From NCBI GenBank assembly GCA_965237895.1, contig CBDEGR010000001.1:558001-622000 (forward strand): a stretch of 64,000 bases of DNA, read 5' to 3'. A program made the translations under genes and the position numbers. The notes beneath the pieces are model-generated. The model ran no database searches. It was not told the DNA's origin and saw nothing but the letters and a program-made list of their open reading frames with translations. Positions 18,870 to 27,700 of this stretch are shown one piece after another. The first letter of the stretch is position 1. Every line of letters begins with the position of its first letter. This DNA is from CBDEGR01 sp965237895. GTDB lineage: Bacteria; Acidobacteriota; Terriglobia; UBA7540; JAPUME01.

Positions 18870-19335
18870 CTGACCGGCTCTTTTTGTACCACCTGAAGTG
18901 AGAGAGAATCTCATTTAGGAGGAAAGCAAGTCATGTCAATCGAAAAGAACAAACCGGAACAGATCGTAACGGTCCTACGGCAGATCGAAGTGCAGATCGC
19001 GAACGGGAAGAAGGTGCCCCAAGCCTGCAAAGAAGCCGGAATCCACACCCAGACCTACTATCGCTGGCGGAAGGAGTACGGAGGACTGAAGCTAGACCAA
19101 GCCAGACGGCTGAAGGAATTGGAGAAGGAGAATGCGCGACTGAAAGGGCGAGTGGCGGAGCTGTCGATAGAGAAGCAGGTACTGCGGGATGTGGCGCAGG
19201 GAAACTTGTAAGCCCTGAGCGGCGGCGTTGTGCGGTGGAGCGTGCCGAGCACGAGTACGGGATGAGTGAGCTGCACGCCTGCTGGCTGCTGGGGCAATGG
19301 AGAGGAACGCAACGATATGAACCGGTGCATCGGCT
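18870..19335 (+). mobile_element. 5' fragment of a second IS3-family element (IS_B), cut by IS_A copy 3
   Basis: The left end begins CTGACCGGCTCTTTTTGTAC; a second left end with nearly the same sequence lies at 28747. After orfA the sequence runs about 120 bp into an orfB start and is cut at 19336 by IS_A copy 3. No remaining 3' part is seen on the other side. Confidence 0.8.
18933..19211 (+). CDS. IS3-family transposase OrfA (IS_B)
   Basis: 92 residues beginning MSIEKNKPEQIVTVLRQIEV, with a helix-turn-helix (KVPQACKEAGIHTQTYYRW) and a coiled coil (LKELEKENARLKGRVAEL). The Shine-Dalgarno AGGAGGAAAG precedes the start. It differs clearly from IS_A OrfA. Its catalytic partner OrfB is truncated, so the element cannot move by itself. 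Confidence 0.9.
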   Translation: MSIEKNKPEQIVTVLRQIEVQIANGKKVPQACKEAGIHTQTYYRWRKEYGGLKLDQARRLKELEKENARLKGRVAELSIEKQVLRDVAQGNL

Positions 19336-19369
19336 TGACCTGCCCCCAGTGATTGTACCAACTCGTATG

Positions 19370-20263
19370 TTAGTTCAGCGGTAATTCTGTCCCTAGGTCG
19401 GGAGGCAGCTGCCTCCCGAGTAGCGGCGGGATTTCCATGGCCTCCGGTGCCGGTGGACGATAACCAAGAGCACTGTGAGGTCGAACCCTGTTGTAGTGTC
19501 GCCTCCACTGCTCGATTAACACCTTCGCTTCCTGCAAGGTGTAGAAGATCTCCCGGTCGAGCAACTCGTCTCGGAGCTTCCCATTAAAGCTCTCGTTGTA
19601 GCCGTTCTCCCAGGGACTCCCGGGTTGGATGTAGAGCGTCTTCACTCCGATTCGCCCCAGCCACTCTCGTAGAGCTTGGGCGCAGAACTCCGGGCCATTA
19701 TCCGAGCGAAGGTGCTCGGGCGGACCTCGGAGAACGAACAGATCGGCCAGTAGCTGCACGACATCGTCGGATCGAATCTGGCGGGCCACCTGGATAGTCA
19801 GACATTCCCGAGTGTACTTATCGATGACCGTCAACAACCGGAAAGCCCTCCCGTCGTGAGTGCGGGCTTGGACGAAGTCGTAAGCCCAGACGTGGTTCGG
19901 ACTGCAGGGGCGCAGACGAACGCACGATCCGTCGTTGAGCCAAAGGCGTCCACGCTTCGGCTGTTTCTGCGGCACTCTCAACCCCTCCCGCCTCCAGATG
20001 CGCTCCACTCTCTTATGGTTGACCCTCCAGCCGGCTCGCCGCAGCAAGGCCGTGACCCGACGATAGCCATAGCGACCAAACCGACCGGCCAGGGTGACGA
20101 TGGCCCTCGTCAGGGCATCCTCGTCGGGAGCAGCGATGCATCGATGGCGCTGGGTGGACCGGGGTTGGCTGAGCACTCGACAAGCCCGGCGTTCCGAGAC
20201 ACCCAACGCCTTACAGACATGCGCCGCCCACTGCCGGCGACGCGCCGGGCTTAGCCGGTTCCC
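19370..20263 (-). CDS. IS3-family transposase OrfB (IS_A copy 3, probably silenced)
   Basis: The frame is open and the DDE motifs are present. Two substitutions near the core (E to K and A to T) and the altered slip site make expression of an active OrfAB fusion doubtful. Confidence 0.88.
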   Translation of the reverse strand, partial: GNRLSPARRRQWAAHVCKALGVSERRACRVLSQPRSTQRHRCIAAPDEDALTRAIVTLAGRFGRYGYRRVTALLRRAGWRVNHKRVERIWRREGLRVPQKQPKRGRLWLNDGSCVRLRPCSPNHVWAYDFVQARTHDGRAFRLLTVIDKYTRECLTIQVARQIRSDDVVQLLADLFVLRGPPEHLRSDNGPEFCAQALREWLGRIGVKTLYIQPGSPWENGYNESFNGKLRDELLDREIFYTLQEAKVLIEQWRRHYNRVRPHSALGYRPPAPEAMEIPPLLGRQLPPDLGTELPLN

Positions 20264-20529
20264 CTTGTGACCTCCTGCAGAATCTGCTTGTCCAAGGTCA
20301 GGTCTGCAACCGCCCTCCTCAAGCGAGTGTTCTCCTGCTCGAGGACCTTCAACCGCTTGGCCTGATCCATCTTTAGACCGCCGTACTCCTTTCGCCAGCG
20401 GTAATAGGTCTGCTCGGTCACCCCCAACGACCGGCACACCTCGGCTACGCTGCGACCCTGGGCAAGTTCCACTTCGGTCTCTCGAAGTTTACCGATAATC
20501 TGTTCGATCGAATGCTTCCTCTTGACCAT
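20251..20529 (-). CDS. IS3-family transposase OrfA (IS_A copy 3)
   Basis: 92 residues, the same as the other copies except for the end, which reads EVTRGTG instead of EVTRGNG because of the change in the slippery heptamer. Confidence 0.92.
   Translation of the reverse strand: MVKRKHSIEQIIGKLRETEVELAQGRSVAEVCRSLGVTEQTYYRWRKEYGGLKMDQAKRLKVLEQENTRLRRAVADLTLDKQILQEVTRGTG
20257..20263 (-). other. Mutated frameshift heptamer in IS_A copy 3
   Basis: On the minus strand the heptamer reads GGGAACC, where copies 1 and 2 have GGGAAAC. Re-pairing of the A-site tRNA in the -1 frame is weakened. Confidence 0.7.
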
Positions 20530-20595
20530 CCTGACCTCCCTATTCCAGGTCCAACTCTAACATTAGAACTGGACCGGTTTGAGGGGGTCAGGTCA

Positions 20596-20946
20596 CCTTG
20601 CGTCACCGCCCGGATCACATCGTGGTGGGCGAGGTGCGTGGCGGCGAGGCTGCTGACCTGCTCCAGGCCCTCAACACCGGACACGGCGGCTCCGCTCACC
20701 ACCGTGCACGCCAACAACGCCGAGAGCGCCTTGTCACGGCTCGCCAGTTGCGCCATGCAGGGCGGCGGGGAACTGCCCTGGGAGGTCACCTGCCGGGGCG
20801 TGGTGGACGGCATTGCGATGGTGATTCACATGACCCGGCGCGAGGGACGGCGCTTCGTGGAGGAAGCGCTGCTCGTCCAGGGCTACGACGCGCCACGGAA
20901 CCGCTGGCTCACCGAGCCGATCTGGAGGCAACACCATGACGGATGA
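20596..20946 (+). pseudogene. virB11/trbB 3' fragment with frameshift
   Basis: Begins inside LRHRPDHIVVGEVRGGEA at the IS_A junction and matches the resident virB11 from about 52303 onward at high identity. One extra C near 20692 (GGCTCCGCTC versus GGCTCGCTC at 52398) shifts the frame, after which the correct sequence (TTVHANNAESALSRLASC) continues in the next frame to 20946. The Walker A half is missing, so it is nonfunctional. Confidence 0.88.
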
Positions 20947-21221
20947 AGAAAAAATCATACGGGTGAATACCTTCGAGGACTTCGACCGGGAGCTCGGCCG
21001 GGGCGGTGAGGAGACGCTGGAAGTCCCGGCCCGGATCGCCGAAGAATACGGCGTCTTTCCCGAAGACGCGGGCCGCCGGACTCGCCGATCCGGGGCGGAA
21101 GGTGGATCTGGTAAAACGCTCGGTCCGGCGTGGAGAGGGGAGAGGACGGGAGTTCGCGTTGCTTCTTCCCAAGACCACGTTCACATTTTTCGGGGCTCCC
21201 CTGTGCTGCGATAAGCCATAA
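20936..21221 (+). pseudogene. Fusion of two small ICE genes by internal deletion
   Basis: The start MTDEEKIIRVNTFEDFDREL with the later VPARIAEEYGVFPED resembles the 63-residue protein at 37845 (TVETEDDFHEAL, VTCELAEKIGLRFED). Further on, in the neighbouring frame, LADPGRKVDLVKRSVRRGEG matches the tail of the membrane protein at 40042 (LADLGRKVDLVERSIRRGEG). So the DNA between the homologues of 37.9 kb and 40.3 kb has been deleted. The product is probably meaningless. Confidence 0.65.
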
Positions 21222-21397
21222 CACCTTTCCGGAGGTCGGAGCGGACAGCGCGACCCTACTTAACAAAGCCCCAAGAGCGGAACTTCAACCTGCGTGTTGC
21301 GCTGATGCGACTGAGTTTTTACCGTGGGGCAATCGTAATGGCAAGCTTTCACCCAGGTCGCTAATCGTTTTTACTGGACTCTTAAGGGAAGGCACAT

Positions 21398-21658
21398 ATG
21401 GCCCGGACCAGCTATGAGGAAGGACGGGAAGAGTTGATGCCGGGAAGCGCAGAGCAGCGAATTGCGGATTTCCCCCTGAGCGTTAGAGATGCTGCCATAT
21501 ACCTTGGTGGTAGCCCTCAAACCGTGTATCTTTGGGTCGAGCGAAAGCAGATTCCCCATCTCCGCGTGATGGGCCGGAACATCCGGTTTCTCAAATCGGA
21601 TCTCGAGCCCTTCCGCGCCAGCTTCAGACAGGAGGTGGAGAATGGCAAGGCCGAGTAA
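21398..21658 (+). CDS. Helix-turn-helix excisionase-like protein
   Basis: 86 residues. The MerR-like helix-turn-helix core reads LSVRDAAIYLGGSPQTVYLW followed by the wing VERKQIPHLRVMGRNIRF, as in Xis/DUF-type DNA-binding proteins with a helix_turn_helix_17-like fold. The start has AAGGGAAGG upstream. It overlaps the integrase start by 17 bases, the same arrangement as at 52812/53014. It probably directs excision by binding the attachment region. Confidence 0.85.
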   Translation: MARTSYEEGREELMPGSAEQRIADFPLSVRDAAIYLGGSPQTVYLWVERKQIPHLRVMGRNIRFLKSDLEPFRASFRQEVENGKAE

Positions 21659-22784
21659 ACACGATGGCGTCGTTTATCAACGCAATGACGGCAGGATTCT
21701 TTGGATGTCTTATCGGGACCGTAGCGGTAAGCGGATCCGAGAGTCGACGTGCACCGAGGATTGGGACGAGGCGCAGCGGAAGCTCCGAGGGCGCCTGCAG
21801 GCAAGGGACGATAGGATCTTGGACATCGTCCGGAAAGGAGAGCATTTTTGATTTTCTGATTGGGTGGATTTTTTCTTGGAGAATTACTCGCAGCCTCCGA
21901 TTCGCGCGCACCGGACCCACGAAGCTAATCTGCGGTGCAGCGCGCATCTTAAGAAGGCTTTCGAGGGCCGGAATTTGGGCGATCTCACAGCCGACGATGT
22001 GGAGTTCTACTTGCGTCGCCGGCTACAGGATCGAGTGCCGGTCCGAACTGCCGCAGGTGTCGTTCAGCGCGGGCGGCTCAAGCCCGCAACGGTGCATCAG
22101 GAATTGCGGGTACTTCGCCGAATGCTGAATGTTGCAGTGCGGAAGAAACTGCTTCCGGCAAATCCGTGTCTGGGAGTCGAGTTCCCCGTCAAAGTCAAGG
22201 GGCTGTTCCGGCCGCACTACATGTCTTGGTCCGAACAACAGAGAGTTGAACTGCAAGCGCCCGAGTATCTGCAAAACATTATTCGGATCATCACGGAGAC
22301 CGGACTTCGCATATACAAGGAGCTGCTGCCGATGAAAAAGGATCAGGTGGACCTGGACAATGCGGTGGTCTGGATTCCGGAGTCAAAGACACCCAATGGA
22401 ACCGCGGAGGTCCCACTGACCAACGTTGCTCTTGAAGCGTTTCGTGGTCAGATTCGAATCTCGGGGCCCGGCACGTGGCTTTTCCCGAGTCACAATAACC
22501 CAAGCACGCACCAAAAGACTCTGAAGACAGTCTGGCACGCCGTTTTGCGAAGGGCCAAGGTCCCTTACTTCCGCATCTACGATCTGCGCTCGACGTACGC
22601 GACACGGTTGAGCGCCGGCGGAGTGGCGGACGAGTGGGTGACCCAGCTTCTCCGTCAAGGGGACGCCAAAGTCTTCAAGAAGTATTCTCAGATGAAGCTG
22701 CAAATGAAGCGTGAGGCTTTACAAAAGCTGAACCGGATGGCAAACGAGGCCAACCGGAGTTTTGTCACGGAGCGACCAAATTGA
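21642..22784 (+). pseudogene. Tyrosine integrase with in-frame UGA (relic element)
   Basis: The frame is continuous apart from one TGA at 21849-21851 (GEHF stop FSDW), where the resident integrase at 53014 reads GGISFNQWADW. The N-terminal AP2-like arm-binding region (VVYQRNDGRILWMSYRD), core-binding region and catalytic domain are all present: Arg in TETGLRIYKEL, Lys in PESKTPNG, DLRSTYATRLSAGG and the nucleophile Tyr in VFKKYSQ. The box normally LRHT reads LRST here. A CGA-to-TGA transition would explain the stop. As written, the enzyme is split after 69 residues. Confidence 0.85.
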
Positions 22785-22810
22785 GGAGTTTTGTCACGGT
22801 TTTGTCACGG
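22757..22810 (+). repeat. Direct repeats at the integrase 3' end (possible arm-type sites)
   Basis: GAGTTTTGTCACGG occurs at 22757-22770 and 22786-22799, and TTTTGTCACGG at 22800-22810. Their place between integrase and tRNA is where integrase arm sites are often found. Confidence 0.5.
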
Positions 22811-22915
22811 TCGAGGGGTATTTGGCCCTCTCTGGGGGCGTTCTGGAGTTTTGCAAAATTCGGAAGTGGTTTAGAATCAATAGAGCGATTTCAGTCGGGG
22901 CGGTTAAGCTCGGGA

Positions 22916-22953
22916 GCGCCCGTAGCTCAGAGGATAGAGCATCTGCCTTCTAA
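22916..22953 (+). pseudogene. 5' half of tRNA-Arg(UCU), right copy
   Basis: Same as the left copy except CAGAGG for CAGTGG in the D loop; it is cut at the same base after CTTCTAA. It lies 132 bp after the relic integrase. Confidence 0.8.
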
Positions 22954-23173
22954 GTGGCTACCTCTCCTCTTCTCCTTTCATTCTCTCCCTTATTTTCCAT
23001 AGCTTTACACCCATTCAGGGACTCTGCTTTCGCTCAGCACAGAACCCTTTTTGGCTGCTTGACTTGCATTTCTGACACATTTTTGGCACAGCAGGAGGTT
23101 CATGGGAGCGTCTGCCGTGGGCAGATGCTCTGTTTGAAGATCGCCTCCGCGGGAGATTGCTATTCCCACTCAA
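22916..23173 (+). repeat. 258-bp direct repeat, right copy
   Basis: Matches 15065-15322 with scattered substitutions. It ends 8 bp before the IS1182-type element. Confidence 0.85.
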
Positions 23174-23181
23174 TGGCCTAT

Positions 23182-24574
23182 AGAGTCTGTGTGAAAACTC
23201 CTCTTGACGGACGAGTATAATGTGTCGTCAGGAGGGTGAGATGAAATTTCTTCCGTACAATCCGGAGCAAGCCTACCTGTTGCCGCCGCGAGTGGCGGAC
23301 GTGCTGGGTAAGGAGCATCTCTGTTTTTTTCTGCGTCGGGTGGTGGATCGATTGGATTTGAACTCCTTCGAGGAGGCCTACGAGGACGAGGGGCGTCCGG
23401 CGTACGCGCCGGAGCTGTTGGTGGCGGTGTGGCTGTACGCTTATGCGCTGGGGGTGACCTCGTCGCGGCGGCTGGAGCAGCGGGTGCGGGAGGATTTGGC
23501 GTTTCGCTACTTGGCGGCCGGGGCGACGCCGGATTTCTGGACGCTGAACCAGTTTCGTCGGCAGCACGGGCGGGCGCTCAACGATCTGTTCACGCAAGTG
23601 GTGGAGTTGGCGCGCGCGGCGGGGTTGGGACGCCTGGGGCATGTAGCGATCGATGCGACCCGCGTGGCGGCGAACGCCTCGCCGAACCGGGTGGAGACGA
23701 AGGAGCGTCTGCGCGCCGAGGCGGGCGCGAATCCGTCGCCGGATTCGGCGCTGGCAGCAAGCCTGCAATGCCGACGATCCCAACGAAGCGTCCGGATTGG
23801 AGCTGAAGAAGGAGGAGATGACACGCCTCCAGGAGCGGCTGGCCGAGATTCCTTCGCGCCTCGAGCAGTTGAAGAGAGCCCGGCAGCGACACATTTCCCG
23901 GACCGACCCCGACAGCCGTTTTCTGCGCGACCGCCGAGGCTTCACTTTGGGATACACGGTGGATGTCGCCGTCAGCGAGGATCATCTGATCGTCGAGCAG
24001 CGTGTGACACAGGCGGCCACCGACAATGCTTCGCTGCTTCCCGTGGTGGAGGCGGTCGAGCGGCGCTGCGGGGAAATGCCACAGAAAGTAAGCGCCGACA
24101 GCGGCTTCTTTTCGGTGAAGAACTTGGAGGCCCTGACCGCCTCCGGCATCGACGCCTATGTGCCGGACTCCAACATGGCCCACGCTTTGAATCGGGGTGG
24201 ACGCGTGCGGCATCGTACCCGACATCCTGAGCATCGGCGCATGCGACAGAAACTCCGCAGCCCGACCGGACGCGCCGTCTACCGGCGACGAAAGGCTCTC
24301 ATCGAACCCGTCTTCGGAGTCCTGAAGGAACAACGCGGGATGAGACGCTTCCGTCGGCGCGGGTTGGCGAAGGTGGCTGTCGAGATGCTCCTGGCGGCCA
24401 CCGCCTATAACTTGACACGGCTCTACCACGCGCGGCCGAGCTTCGTTACCCCTCCCGGCTAGCCTCGCCCGAACCGGTAAGCGCTGCGAACTCATCGACC
24501 AGGAAGAACCGAACGCCATGGAACTGAAATTTCTATTGCCAATAAAATAAGTGTCGTGTTTTCACACGGACTCT
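23182..24574 (+). mobile_element. IS1182-family insertion sequence, inactivated
   Basis: About 1393 bp. The terminal repeats are AGAGTCTGTGTGAAAAC on the left and AGAGTCCGTGTGAAAAC on the right (reverse complement), 16 of 17 identical. The flanks read CTAT and CTAG, a possible imperfect 4-bp target duplication. It contains one transposase gene with a frameshift. Confidence 0.85.
23241..24462 (+). pseudogene. IS1182-family transposase, frameshifted
   Basis: Start ATG 23241 with AGGAGG upstream. The first frame gives the DUF772 N-terminal domain (MKFLPYNPEQAYLLPPRVAD) and the first catalytic Asp (GHVAIDATRVAANAS). Near 23720 the sense switches to the next frame (RARIRRRIRRWQQACNADDP) and continues with the DDE_Tnp_1_6-type end (VSADSGFFS, EPVFGVLKEQRGMRRFRRRG). 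One indel in GAGGCGGGCG explains this, so the transposase is probably dead. Confidence 0.87.
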
Positions 24575-24617
24575 CTAGCCCTGTCCGGAACCTAGTTTCA
24601 CAGCCCCAGGTTGTGAT

Positions 24618-24661
24618 GTGAATTCTCTCACAACGACTGGTACAAAAAATCGGTCTGGTCA
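24618..24661 (-). repeat. Solitary IS_B-like left end
   Basis: Reverse complement starts TGACCAGACCGATTTTTTGT and continues ACCAGTCGTTGTGAGAGAAT, close to the IS_B ends at 18870 and 28747. No transposase is attached. Confidence 0.5.
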
Positions 24662-24771
24662 GTATTCCCCGCACGCTTGCCATTCAGGTGCGCTAGTGCG
24701 AACTGTGATAACTTGCTGAATACGCTATACTTAATTTGTATGGCTAACTACTTGCAAATTGAGTTGACCGC

Positions 24772-27700
24772 ATGAGCTTCAGAAGCCTGTTCATCGGAAT
24801 AGACAAGTACCGATCTGCATTGATCTCCGATCTGTGTTGTTCGGCACGGGATGCTCAAGCCCTGCATGGGCTGTTCGGCGACACCTTCGGAACCGGCGGC
24901 TCGGTATTCCTTACTAACGGTCAGGCGACTAGGGCGGCGATCCTGGACGGCATTAGCGAATTGGGCCACCAAGCAAAGCCTGAGGACGTCGTCGTCATCG
25001 GTTTCTCCGGACACGGATCGGATTCCCACCACCTGATCACGCACGACTCTGATCCGTTTAATCTCGACACGACCGCGATTCATCTAGATGAACTAACCGA
25101 GCTATTTACCCGCATTCCCGCAGGAAACCTGATTCTCTTCTTGGATTGCTGTTTTTCGGGAGGTGCTGGGGCAAAGGTCTTCAATGCGCCAGTCGTGACA
25201 AAATCCCCTGAGTCAGCCGAGGCACTACTTTCGAAAATCAGCGGCAAAGGCTGCCTAATTTTCACAGCAGGAACTGCGACGCAAGAGGCGATTGAAGATC
25301 GGCGCAAGGGACACGGTCTCTTCTCCTTCTATGTCATCCAGGCCCTGAGAGGTGCAGGGAATGCCGTTAAGGCCGACAGCATTTCTCTACTGTCACTTGT
25401 TGCATTCGTGACACGGTCAGTCGTGAATGCTGCGAGAGACATGCGGCATGAGCAAGAGCCGACGCTGAAGGGCGTCGTCGAGGGCGACCTCACTTTCCCG
25501 GTTCTAACACCAGGGCCGATTCTTGAGGGTTTCTTCCCCGAGACTGGTCCAGTCAAGGTTGGTCCTGATATCGATGGGCTTGTCGGATTTGGGTTCCCGG
25601 AGGAAATCCTGGAGTCGCTGAAGTCAGTGATTCCGTCGCTCAATCAACTACAACAAGATGCGATAAACGTGTCCGGAGTGCTCCGCAATCACCACGTTGT
25701 CGTCTCCGCTCCCACGTCATCGGGGAAGACACTGATTGGCGAATTGGCGGCTCTGCACGGCTATACCAAGGGTGAGCGGAGCTACATGCTGCTGCCACTG
25801 CGCGCTCTCGTAAACGACAAATATGATGAATTTGTGTCGAAATACGGGAAATTCGGGCTCCGGGTGATTCGATCAACTGGAGAGATATCGGATCAGAATG
25901 ACACCTTACTGCGGGGGAAATTCGACATCGCCTTGCTTACGTATGAACGATTCGCCTCTCTTGCTCTCACCCTTCCCCACATCATGCGTCAGGTTGGCGT
26001 AGTCATCATCGACGAACTGCAAGTGATCACGGATCTCAATCGTGGTGCGAATTTGGAGTTCGTTCTCACGCTGTTGAAATCGCAGCGATTTGTCGGAATA
26101 GAGCCGCAAGTGATAACGCTTTCTGCGGTGATCGGTGAAACGAACGGTTTCGAACATTGGATAGGTGGAGGTCTGCTCAAGAGTGAGCAGCGACCGGTTC
26201 CGTTGGACGAAGGATTGGTAGACATGTCCGGTGCCTTTCGGTTCATAGCCGACGATGGAACCGAGAAACGGTTGGACAATTATGTGAGGCCTGAATATCG
26301 CAAGGGCTCATCTCAGGACATCATCATTCCTCTGGTGGCAAAGCTGGTGTCCGCCGGCGAAAAGGTTCTGGTCTTCCGTGAAACGAAGCCGATTGTGCGC
26401 GCTACCGCGACATATTTGCAGAAGAACCTAAGGCTGCCGCCTGCGGCAGAAACGCTGAATCTACTCCCAACCGGTGATCCATCAGTCGCATCAGCTCAGC
26501 TTAGGGAATGTCTAGAGGCGGGGATTGCATTTCACAACGCAGACCTTGATCGCGAGGAACGTCAGGCTATCGAGACGACATTTAGAGATCCCAACAGTTC
26601 GTTGAAGGTTCTCGTGGCAACTACAACACTCGCGATGGGAGTGAATACGCCGGCATGGTCGGTCATCATCGCAGGTCTGGAACACCCGGACGCGCCCTAT
26701 TCAGTGGCAGAGTACAAGAACATGGTGGGACGGGCCGGACGTCTTGGCTTCACTCAGAAAGGGAAATCCTTGTTGGTGGCACCAACGACAGCGGACGCGT
26801 ACAAACTGTGGACCACCTATGTCGAGGGGGAGCCGGAGCCGCTTCTTTCGAGATTTGCCGATCAAGAGCCACTTTCAATGATCTGTCGCGTGCTGGCAAC
26901 AGCTGCCAGCTCGAAGGTCAATGGCCTCTCGGAGCAGGAATTGATCGACTTCATACAGTCATCCTTTGCGGCTCACAAAAAGAAGCAGCTAATGGATGCG
27001 GAATCCCTCTCCCGCATGATAGCGAGACTTCTCGATGCTGGGTTGGTTGAGCAACTCAATGATCGGTATCGGCTGACGGAGTTGGGAAAAGTTGCCGGCG
27101 AGTTGGGTATCCAAGTGGAGAGCGTTGTTCGAATTGCGCGCGCCCTGAAAGACCTTCCGAGAGAAGCGTTGTCCGGCCCAACGTTGTTGGCAGCAGCGCA
27201 GACCTCTGTGGAGTTGGATCAGGTGATCTTCCCCGTCCACAAGAAATCTGTGAAGGAGCGTGCGAGGTGGCAGGGGGCCATTCGGCAGCAGAATTTGCCA
27301 CCTTCAGTACAGCGTGAGCTTCAGGCAACCGACGATTCTAATTACACGGCCCGATGTAAGCGCTTGTCTTCGGTGCTCATGTGGATTGACGGTGTGGCAC
27401 TGAATCGTTTGGAGGCGTCGCTGCTCGTTCATCTTCCGGCCAGTAATGCTGCAGGCCCAATCCGGGCTTCTGCTGAACGCACGCGGGATCTTCTCGGCGT
27501 CGCTGCGCACATAGGCATTTTCGTGTCAAGAGATACGGACGTTGGTCTCGATGCAGAGGTCGAAAGCCTTGCGACACGACTTGAATTGGGAATTCCAGAA
27601 GATATCGTGTGGCTTGCAGGCGAGGTGAAGCGTGGTTTAGAACGTGGGGACTATTTGAACCTCCGACGGGCTGGCCTCACCAGTGTCGAAGTGATCGAGG

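Larger units (their letters stand above)
19336..20595 (-). mobile_element. IS3-family insertion sequence, copy 3 of IS_A
   Basis: 1260 bp, near-identical to copies 1 and 2. The left flank is IS_B and the right flank is a virB11 fragment. No target duplication is seen. It carries the substitution GGGAAAC to GGGAACC in the frameshift heptamer and missense changes in orfB (VIDKYTRECLTIQ instead of VIDEYTRECLAIQ). Confidence 0.93.
15065..22953 (+). mobile_element. Relic tRNA-Arg-bounded integrative element
   Basis: Bounded by matching truncated tRNA-Arg halves. It contains a Fic remnant, a transporter, IS copies and, at the right end, a virB11 3' fragment, a fused small gene, an excisionase and an integrase in the same order as the resident element at 37-54 kb. 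I infer a related conjugative element that lost its transfer genes through IS-mediated deletion. The exact ends and the membership of the transporter gene are uncertain. Confidence 0.55.

Noticed and set aside
21849..21851. Selenocysteine or read-through recoding of UGA in the integrase
   Set aside because: No hairpin of SECIS type was seen after the codon, and the homologous integrase at 53014 has no matching Cys; simple nonsense is more likely.
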